From assembly GCA_030560485.1 (NCBI GenBank), contig JAKTTS010000213.1:1-24755 (forward strand): a DNA stretch of 24,755 nucleotides, given 5' to 3'. Shown here in pieces: positions 18,400 through 24,755 of the stretch. This DNA comes from Ascoidea tarda (nom. inval.). Lineage: Eukaryota; Ascomycota; Saccharomycetes; Ascoideales; Ascoideaceae. The position numbers and the translations under genes were made by a program. The number at the start of each line of letters is the position of its first letter. Positions within the stretch are counted from its first letter, which is position 1. The notes under the pieces were generated by a model that saw nothing but the letters and a program-made list of their open reading frames with translations, was not told where the DNA came from and did not search any database.

Positions 18400-19305
18400 T
18401 CATAGAATATTAAGCAGAACAACCCAAAATAGCGAAAACACATACACGAAAAATGGCGGAGAAGTTGCAGATAAGTTAGCAGCAGAATCAGAAGTAGAGC
18501 TGGGGCTGAAGCTGGAACCTGTATTTGAGCTTAATCCTGGTTCCAATTTTGCGTCTGAAAATGTTGGTGACGATATGGACGAGGATACAGAGGAGTCTAT
18601 TGGGTTTGTTGATTGAATGTTAAAAGAAAGGCAGACGTCTTTTTTGTACAGATCGACTTGCTGGGACAGGTATTTTGTAGAGCACAGATAGCATTCGAAT
18701 TCAGAGTTCCAGTACTCGTCGTTGGACAAGGCACATAAACACTCATGGTAGTCATTATCGCTGAATTGTGAATCGCATTTAAAGGCAGCCAAACCGTCGA
18801 GCTGATAGCAAGCATTGGGGAGTTGATTGCAAAGAGTGGCATCAGTAAAGGTCGAGTTCTTTGCATCTGTGTTGTTGGTGTACCCCATGCACATTTCGTT
18901 TTTGATCATGTTCAAGCTGTCTTCATGAACAGTGTCGACACAGAAGGAGCATCTGTATTTTGCGTACCAGTAAGCATCTGAAAGAGCACAGATACAGGTG
19001 TAGAACTTGGTTAGCTCAGAACCATCAGATAGAAAAGCAGAGCAGTTAGAAAGAAGCATTTGATCATTATATTTCATACATTTATCTGAGTATGTGCAGT
19101 CAGAGCTTTTTCCCTCAGCCTTTAAATGAAAATAGCCTATATTGGCGAATAGATTCGACGACCCAAGTTCAGCTAAATCTTTGATATGTAGAGAATCTAG
19201 GGATCTGCCGAGCAATTTTTTGGATGTCTGTTCTTCCTCAATAAATGGAAATGAGAAGACTAGTGGAACCAACAATATGATAGAAAAGTAGAGTGGTAGT
19301 TTCAT
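18400..19305 (-). CDS. Secreted GPI-anchored protein with two 8-cysteine CFEM-like modules
   Basis: A 301-residue precursor with ATG at 19305-19303. Residues 1-18 (MKLPLYFSIILLVPLVFS) are a signal peptide. The C-terminus has a Ser/Thr-rich stalk (~231-282), small residues near 272-280 as an omega-site candidate, and a hydrophobic tail (FFVYVFSLFWVVLLNIL), so a GPI anchor is likely. All 16 cysteines fall in two tandem modules. Module 1 (Cys 70, 76, 88, 104, 106, 119, 122, 139) and module 2 (159, 166, 177, 189, 191, 205, 208, 225) share CxCALS, a YW pair, and the CxxC-x16-C ending. The 8-Cys order with a central CxC resembles fungal CFEM heme/iron-acquisition domains, but family membership is inferred. 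Module 2 has an Asp four residues before CxC, as CFEM does; module 1 does not. Four N-glycan sequons are present (NCS, NNT, NST, NLS). Three CTG codons are present. Confidence 0.85.
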   Translation of the reverse strand: MKLPLYFSIILLVPLVFSFPFIEEEQTSKKLLGRSLDSLHIKDLAELGSSNLFANIGYFHLKAEGKSSDCTYSDKCMKYNDQMLLSNCSAFLSDGSELTKFYTCICALSDAYWYAKYRCSFCVDTVHEDSLNMIKNEMCMGYTNNTDAKNSTFTDATLCNQLPNACYQLDGLAAFKCDSQFSDNDYHECLCALSNDEYWNSEFECYLCSTKYLSQQVDLYKKDVCLSFNIQSTNPIDSSVSSSISSPTFSDAKLEPGLSSNTGSSFSPSSTSDSAANLSATSPPFFVYVFSLFWVVLLNIL

Positions 19306-20238
19306 TGGTGAATTTTAGATTATCTGTATCAAAAGTGTAGTAAGAGACCAGTGTTCCTTTTATATGCTGAGTATCAAGAAGTGGTTCTATATGCCGGGAA
19401 TATAATGCGCTGGATGAGACTGTAGACTGGTGTGTTTGGTTATGTTAAGAGTTGGCAGATACACCACCATCAGCAGGGCTATTTTTAAACCCTGGGGCTG
19501 TTCCTCGCAGTACATTTTTCCGGCGTTGGAGCTTTTTCTGGCGGCGGTTCTGCTGGCCCAAAGGCCCTCTTCTGTTCCAGCTCTCCTGGTCCACGCAGTA
19601 CTGCACAATGCTCTCTCTGGTGCTGTGCTTCTCAATTGTCGCTGGGTTTGGAAGCACAACACCATGAAACTCAAATGGGAGCAGCTTGTTTGCTTCTGGT
19701 TGTGAAAGGCCACTTGCCGATGTTCAGCGGAAAATCACAGAACATACAGGCCAGACTGGTTGAACGCAGAGCACTGGCAACAAATCAGTATCTATAAACC
19801 ACTAACGCTAAACTACTTATGTCAAACCACTTATGTCAAACTGATTGTGGACTGGGAAACAAAAAAAAAATCAATTTAAACAAAAATAAAAGCAAGTAAA
19901 AGCTCCAGATAAGACCCTGCATAGAAGTGCATAATAACACACCAATACGCATAAAGCTATATTTATTTCAGTTTATTTTAGTTTATTTCATCCAGCAAAA
20001 ATGCAAAAATATTTTTATCTGAGCTGAAAAGTAGAGAAGATCATCAATTTGCACTGTTCCAGCTTTTCTCTCTTACAGAAAAGCACAAGGAACAGTTTGT
20101 AGCAGTTTTTCTGTGTCTCTTTTTCGGAATCAGCAACATCAAATCTGTGCTGCTTTTTATATCTGTTTTTATTCCTGAGAGCTTTTCTCGGTTTCTTTTA
20201 GTTTGGACCCAATTATTTGTATGATTTATAAAATTATA
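19306..20238. other. Spacer with GC-richer island upstream of the GPI-protein gene
   Basis: The 180 bases nearest the GPI gene are AT-rich. About 19480-19790 is a GC-richer island where four overlapping frames on both strands stay open, which reflects composition rather than coding. 19800-20236 returns to AT-rich sequence with a small repeat (TTTATTTCAGTTTATTTTAG type near 19970-19990). No supported gene. Confidence 0.55.
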
Positions 20239-20700
20239 GAAAATAGGTTGCTGGGGGAATTGGATTGTTCAAAACGATCATTTGCGTGGTTATTTGCAAG
20301 AGTTTGTGCATTTGGAGACTGACAGAATTTTGGAAAGATTCCAGAATGTGGTTATGAAAATTTTGAACAATATGGAATATTTGGATTCTGATGACGAGTA
20401 TGCTCTCATCACAACTTGCGTTTTAATTTTTGCTCTTGTCAATTACATGATTTCAAAACCAGTTTGAGCGTCGATTCTTATTCATTTGAACAAGTAGCAA
20501 CTAAATGGTTCGCAAGACTTTTTAATAACCATCAACTAATCAATCACCTCAAAACATTGATTTCTAAACCTGTTAAATGCTTACAAATTATTGTTTTTAG
20601 TAAGAGATCAGAATTAAGAGACCCATCGAAAGACTCTTCTTTTAACGAATGGAAAGAAATCATAGTCAATTCTTCAGAGTTAACGAAAAAATATTTATAG
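20239..20700 (+). pseudogene. Unidentified locus split between two frames (broken or spliced gene)
   Basis: Two overlapping open frames on the + strand. The first is open from ~20240 to a TGA at 20465-20467, with its first in-frame ATG at 20354. It is helical and acidic (LQEFVHLETDRILERFQNVV, MEYLDSDDEYALITT). The second is open from ~20394 to a TAG at 20698-20700, lacks any ATG, and reads SFEQVATKWFARLFNNHQ, ISKPVKCLQIIVFSK and FNEWKEIIVNSSELTKKYL. Both have protein-like composition. The switch could be one base gained or lost around 20453-20463 (an AAAA run is at 20456-20459), or a 65-nt intron from GTATGC (20398) to CAG (ending 20462), which does join the frames. No good branch point is visible. 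I do not recognise the protein. A third frame with an ATG at 20221 gives only 33 codons. It could be a decayed host gene or a 3' exon. Confidence 0.35.
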
Positions 20701-21911
20701 AAAGACAATTTCTCGTACTCTTGGGTTGTTGTTTCTGTTTTTATTAAATAAATTTAGATTGACTTTTTTTTTTATAACTCACTACGATATACTGTTAAGA
20801 CAATAATTCCCTAATTCTCTACTGATATCAGTATCATATCCCATACTCTTCTATTTTCTTGGTAAGTATGTTTATCATATCCACAACAGCCTCCAGTTTT
20901 TTATTCTTTAATTTTTAATTTTAGCTGTAGCATTTTATTTTAATTGCTGATTTCACAGCCTTAAATAATCTAACAATCCTCTCTTGGAGCTTATTTACAC
21001 TAAAAACCCTCAATAACACCTGTCTCTTAAAAAAATTGTTTTTTAAAAAACAAAAATTTTGTATCTCTAATTATAACCATTTTTGTTATGCTTCAACTAT
21101 ACTGGTTTATTCTCAAACCATCTGAAACATTTCAACATTTCAAATTATTAAACACTTTACGTTTTAACAGAATAATGCTTGCCATTTGAGTTTGCCATTG
21201 TTTAAATTACCACAGATTTCTACATCTCAACCAAATCCCACTTAATAATTATTATTATCACTGAGGAATTTCTTTATAAACAAAATACTTAATGTCATTT
21301 TTATTGTTTATACATTCTTAATTTTATGCAAAATGCCTTCATTTCTCCTTTGCACTAAAAAAATTGTATGACCTAGTTTACTTTGAGAATTTAGTTTTCC
21401 ATCTAAAAAAAAATCTATTCAACTATCTTGTATTTACCAACTTCACCAAAACTTTAATCAATCAATTTTGATTGAAAAAAAAAGAAAAAAGATTTAACAC
21501 AAGAATTTTGTAAAGAAAAAAACCTTAGAAGATTGTTAAATCTTTGAGACACTAAACCTGTATTTAAACCTAATTACTATTTCTTAACAGTTTCAGTGGC
21601 ATGTTATAATAATGCTAAAGAAAAGGAAAAAAAAACAATTAAAAATTAAAAATTAAAAATTAAAAACTAAACAATTAAAAACTAAACAATTAAATAACTA
21701 AATAACTAAATATTTGTTTATTTAAATTAAAATATATACCGATTAAATAGCTTAATTATACTGGATAAATACAATTCTTTTAGTAATCTCTTGCTTTTTT
21801 CTTTCTTTTTTTTCAACTAGAAATTCAAATTGGTATCACAACTATTACTTACTTTTAATTCAAATATACAGAAAAATTATAAAATAATCAACAAATTTAT
21901 TAAATATCAGC
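20701..21911. other. AT-rich spacer upstream of the 158-aa gene
   Basis: About 1.2 kb, very AT-rich, with poly-T and poly-A runs and no supported frame. A strong donor-like GGTAAGTATG lies at 20861-20870, with acceptor-like sites at TTTCTTAACAG (ends ~21592) and TTTTTTTTCAACTAG (ends ~21821). A leader intron is conceivable but unproven. Confidence 0.5.
21636..21714. repeat. Degenerate AATTAAAAA / ACTAAACAATTAAAA tandem repeat
   Basis: Successive TTAAAAA units pass into units of about 15 bases (ACTAAACAATTAAAA) and then TAACTAAA units. It lies about 200-275 bp upstream of the 158-residue gene. Confidence 0.75.
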
Positions 21912-22388
21912 ATGCAAATAAATTTTTGGAGTTCAAATGATTATATAAACGACCTAATCTTAGAAATATTTGATTCAAATCCTGATGAAGAATCATTTTC
22001 AAAAGAAACAGAAACTTCTTTATCTGATTTTAACAATAAGAATCAAAATGATGAAATATTAGATACTGAAATTAGTTCAAAAATCATCATACTCTCAATT
22101 CTAAATCTTTGTTTATTTGATCCACTGCAAATTAAATTGTTTGATCTTGGTTATATTGAATTTTCAATTGTTGAAGAATATATCAAACAATATGAATCAA
22201 ATGAGGACTATATGCAAAAAGTTCAAAAAACTTGGATGCCAAATTTAATTAAAGCACTTGAACAAATTCTCACTAATAATAAACCTGAATTAAAACTAAA
22301 TTGGGAGCACATCCAAGACAAAACACAGCTTGAAAATTGGGAAGAATCAATAAATTATTTAATTTCTTCATTAAAAGATTTTCTATGA
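21912..22388 (+). CDS. Unidentified acidic 158-residue protein
   Basis: Starts MQINFWSSNDYINDLILEIF and ends in TGA at 22386-22388. No family is recognised. The N-terminal third is acidic and Ser/Asn-rich. The middle has a hydrophobic helix (SSKIIILSILNLCLFDPLQI, ~55-74), and the C-terminal half is amphipathic helices with several Trp (WMPNLIKALEQIL, NWEHIQDK, NWEESINYLISSLKDF). No signal peptide; a soluble helical protein, perhaps a complex subunit, is an inference. The start is the first ATG after upstream stops, but a 5' exon cannot be excluded. One CTG codon (residue 72) lies in the hydrophobic segment. It converges on the transporter with a 143-bp gap. Confidence 0.65.
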   Translation: MQINFWSSNDYINDLILEIFDSNPDEESFSKETETSLSDFNNKNQNDEILDTEISSKIIILSILNLCLFDPLQIKLFDLGYIEFSIVEEYIKQYESNEDYMQKVQKTWMPNLIKALEQILTNNKPELKLNWEHIQDKTQLENWEESINYLISSLKDFL

Positions 22389-22531
22389 TTAAAAGAAAAA
22401 ATTGTCTCTTGTTGCCTTTGGTTGTTTTTAATTTTGGTGTTTACATTGATTTAGCACATAGATTTAATAAAATAAAAAATCAAAAAAAATAAACAAGAAA
22501 AAAAATTAAAAAATTAAAATAAATAATATTG

Positions 22532-24487
22532 TTAAATTTTTGCTGGGAAAAAACATCTTTTAAAATAAGATTTAGGCGTATTTTTTAGTAGATGGCAATA
22601 ATTTATTTTTCTTTTTTTAAGTTTTTCCCAAGTTACTTCTTCATTATTTATAATAAATTTCTTCGATTCTTGATTTTGAATCTTTGAATTGTTTTTTTCT
22701 AAATAAAGAATATTTTCTTCATTGTGTTTATTTCTCTCTTTTAGCAAGATTTTAATCTTAATTTCTCTTAAAAGTAATAAAATTAGAATAGCAGCAACAA
22801 ATAAACAACCAGAAAAAATTTGAGTATTAATATAAGGATTTTTTAGAGAATAATCTCTCATTGCCAATGCAATGACTTCTGCTACTAAACAAAAAATACT
22901 AACAACAATACTGACATAAGACCAAGCAGCAGGAAATCTTTCAGGGAGCACACAATCAGCAGTTAGAGGGACGTTCATTAAATTTCCTACACCAACAATT
23001 CCACCAATTAAAAAGGAGAATGCAATTAACAGGGCGTAGGATTTAGCGTTGATCCAAAATGCGAAAATTAATATAAAAGTTAAAGCCTGAGATATAATTG
23101 TAAAATTGACTCTACCAATTTTATCAGCTATTATGCCTAAAACGGGCCTACAAACAGCCTGAGCAGTATTTAAAACAGCAATAATAACAGAACCTTGATG
23201 TTGAGATAGACCAATTGTGATTGCATAGTCAGACAAGGAATAAATAATCAAGATATAACCTAGTAGAACTAAAGCAAACCAAAATGCTATAATTTGAATT
23301 GAACGCTCATGAATGACCGAAATATCAAATATAATAAGGAATTGTTGTCTAGATCTTGACCAAGAAATTTTATTTTTGCAATAGTTTCTAGGAGTTATTA
23401 AGATTGAAGAGATTAAAGAAACGAAAGTTGTTACAATTCCAACCATTCTTAAAGCCCATTTTTGATCACCAGTTTGGTGGATTAATTTATTAGCAGCCAA
23501 TGCAAATACTAAACCACCTAAACCAGTTCCAGCAACAGCAATTCCCAAAGCTGTTGCTCTTTTTTTGAGAAACCAAGTGGGTAAAACAATTGTTGAGGGA
23601 ATAAATAAGAAGGCAAATGATATGCCAACGCAAACACCCTGGGATAAGTATAGTTGCCAAATCTGAGTAGCAAAACTAGAAGAGATATAACCCAAGGCTT
23701 GCAAGAAAACACCTAAAAACAAAGTTTCATAAAAGCCAAAAATTTGAGTTGAAAGCATTGCAACCGGAGCTAGTATTTGAGCAAGTAAAACTATTATACC
23801 ACCAATTAGAGCAAAGTCATATTTAGTCGCACCATCAAATGTATTATTGTTGATATAATAGGATAAAAAGACACCGAAGGAAGCATTTGAGCCCCAAGTA
23901 GAGAACATTATAAACAAGGAGCAGATGGCACAAACCCAACCATATCCACCATCTGGAGGTAGATCTAGATTTAATTCATTTTGAGAACTCAATGATTTTT
24001 TATCGTCAGAGGTATCTTTGCGATTATTATCATTAATATTGTAAATATCGTGAACATCCTTTGAATACACCAAGCTTAATTCATTGGGATTTAATATGTT
24101 TATGTCGTTGATATTATTTTTATCGTTATTAGGAATCATAGAAGATAGAGAATTTTTCCTTTTTAAATTTAGATCCGATTTAATAGTCGCAATTTTGATG
24201 GCATCTTGAAGTTCCAAATCTTTTAATAATAACTTATTATTATCATTTTGAATGCTTTTTTCGGCTAGAGTATTTTGATAATTTTCATCTTTAATTTCGT
24301 CTATAAGATTTGTCAATTTTCTAGACAAAATTTTGGTTAATTTTTGAGTGGTTCTGTTGGTATCGTGCTGATTATTGTCGCCATTATCGCTTCCATTATT
24401 ATAACTCCTAACAGAATGACTATCTTCGGAAAATGAGTCAGATACTGAAGCATTAGAGAGAGCAGTTAAGTCAGGTTGTTGAATCAT
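22532..24487 (-). CDS. MFS monocarboxylate-transporter-like permease (MCH/ESBP6 group)
   Basis: A 651-residue membrane transporter of the major facilitator superfamily, MCT-like (Mch) group. The ATG is at 24487-24485; the frame is open six codons further upstream but only through a TTG, so the shorter start is used. Residues 1-178 are a hydrophilic Asn/Asp/Ser-rich cytosolic tail. The signature LPPDGGYGWVCAI (Asp179) opens the first membrane span, as in MCTs. About 12 spans follow to ~590, including LFIPSTIVLPTWFLKKRATA after span 4 and GIIADKIGRVNF in the second half. A basic tail ends YFKRCFFPAKI. The long N-tail and total length are closer to S. cerevisiae Esbp6 (673 aa) than Mch2. The yeast Mch proteins do not clearly carry monocarboxylates (Mch5 takes riboflavin), so the substrate is open. 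One CTG codon (residue 486) lies in a membrane span. Confidence 0.9.
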   Translation of the reverse strand: MIQQPDLTALSNASVSDSFSEDSHSVRSYNNGSDNGDNNQHDTNRTTQKLTKILSRKLTNLIDEIKDENYQNTLAEKSIQNDNNKLLLKDLELQDAIKIATIKSDLNLKRKNSLSSMIPNNDKNNINDINILNPNELSLVYSKDVHDIYNINDNNRKDTSDDKKSLSSQNELNLDLPPDGGYGWVCAICSLFIMFSTWGSNASFGVFLSYYINNNTFDGATKYDFALIGGIIVLLAQILAPVAMLSTQIFGFYETLFLGVFLQALGYISSSFATQIWQLYLSQGVCVGISFAFLFIPSTIVLPTWFLKKRATALGIAVAGTGLGGLVFALAANKLIHQTGDQKWALRMVGIVTTFVSLISSILITPRNYCKNKISWSRSRQQFLIIFDISVIHERSIQIIAFWFALVLLGYILIIYSLSDYAITIGLSQHQGSVIIAVLNTAQAVCRPVLGIIADKIGRVNFTIISQALTFILIFAFWINAKSYALLIAFSFLIGGIVGVGNLMNVPLTADCVLPERFPAAWSYVSIVVSIFCLVAEVIALAMRDYSLKNPYINTQIFSGCLFVAAILILLLLREIKIKILLKERNKHNEENILYLEKNNSKIQNQESKKFIINNEEVTWEKLKKRKINYCHLLKNTPKSYFKRCFFPAKI

Positions 24488-24755
24488 TGAAAAAATGTAA
24501 AGCAAAAAAAGAAGAAACCATGCTCAAAAAATAAGAAAATTAGAACTCAGTCCAAGGGCTTTTGAGCCTCTATATGCAGCGAGATAAATCATTCTCTAGA
24601 ACCATCTTGGATAATAAACCGGAAGTTTAAAATGATGGAAAGCAAAAAAATAAGATATTTTTCCCAAAGAGGAACTAACCCGAAGCTAGGGCTCTAAGTC
24701 GGTAAACAGCGGATAATTACTGTTTTGGAACAGATGTGATCATCCAGCGAGATCC
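24488..24755. promoter_or_regulatory. Transporter upstream region (window edge)
   Basis: Mostly AT-rich. TAGGGCT at 24687-24693 is another copy of the Tbf1-like half-site seen at RPL27, here followed by CTAAG rather than a full palindrome. No coding frame or RNA gene can be supported before the edge. Confidence 0.4.

Noticed and set aside
19387-19713. Four mutually overlapping frames on both strands
   Set aside because: Stop-poor because of local GC content; at most one could be real and none has family features.
24485-24505. Six-codon longer transporter start
   Set aside because: The upstream start codon would be TTG; the ATG at 24487-24485 is the first in frame.
1-24755. Transposons, LTR or virus-like elements, CRISPR arrays, centromere
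   Set aside because: No integrase, transposase, reverse transcriptase or capsid motifs, no long terminal repeats and no regular spacer arrays were seen; AT-rich 5 kb DNA alone does not support a centromere call.

Overview
The window is nuclear DNA of a budding yeast (Saccharomycotina). The evidence is compact genes, very AT-rich spacers, one spliced ribosomal protein gene, and close matches to yeast Aco1, Rpl27, pyruvate carboxylase and HMG-CoA reductase. I cannot name the genus. Tbf1-like and Cbf1-like sites upstream of the ribosomal protein gene, and a peroxisomal D-amino-acid-oxidase-type gene, point away from the Saccharomyces group. CTG codons are very rare. The few present sit mostly at hydrophobic positions, which favours Leu decoding over Ser.

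Layout, left to right. At 1-688 (-) is the 5' part of mitochondrial aconitase ACO1, running off the window. It is divergent across 1.7 kb from RPL27 (2390-3512, +), which has a 712-nt intron. RPL27 converges on a small OB-fold-like protein gene with an Asn run (3821-4363, -). A gene-empty 3.3 kb follows, with extreme AT repeats at 4.88-5.5 kb and a GC-richer island at 6.69-7.06 kb. Then come three + strand metabolic genes: PYC (7658-11221), a D-amino-acid-oxidase-family gene ending in AKL (12215-13339) and HMG-CoA reductase (14159-17683). HMGR converges on a GPI-anchored secreted protein with two 8-cysteine modules (18400-19305, -). At 20239-20700 is an unidentified locus split between two frames. 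At 21912-22388 (+) is an unidentified acidic 158-residue protein. It converges on a monocarboxylate-transporter-like MFS gene (22532-24487, -).

The identifiable genes are mostly central metabolism: TCA cycle, anaplerosis, sterol/isoprenoid synthesis, peroxisomal D-amino-acid catabolism and transport. They form no operon or dedicated cluster. No tRNA, rRNA, CRISPR, transposon or virus-like element could be supported. The most interesting signals are the tandem CFEM-like cysteine modules, the Tbf1/Cbf1 arrangement at RPL27, the exact Upc2-type sterol element upstream of HMGR, the atypical substrate-loop residues in the oxidase, and the two-frame locus at 20.2-20.7 kb.
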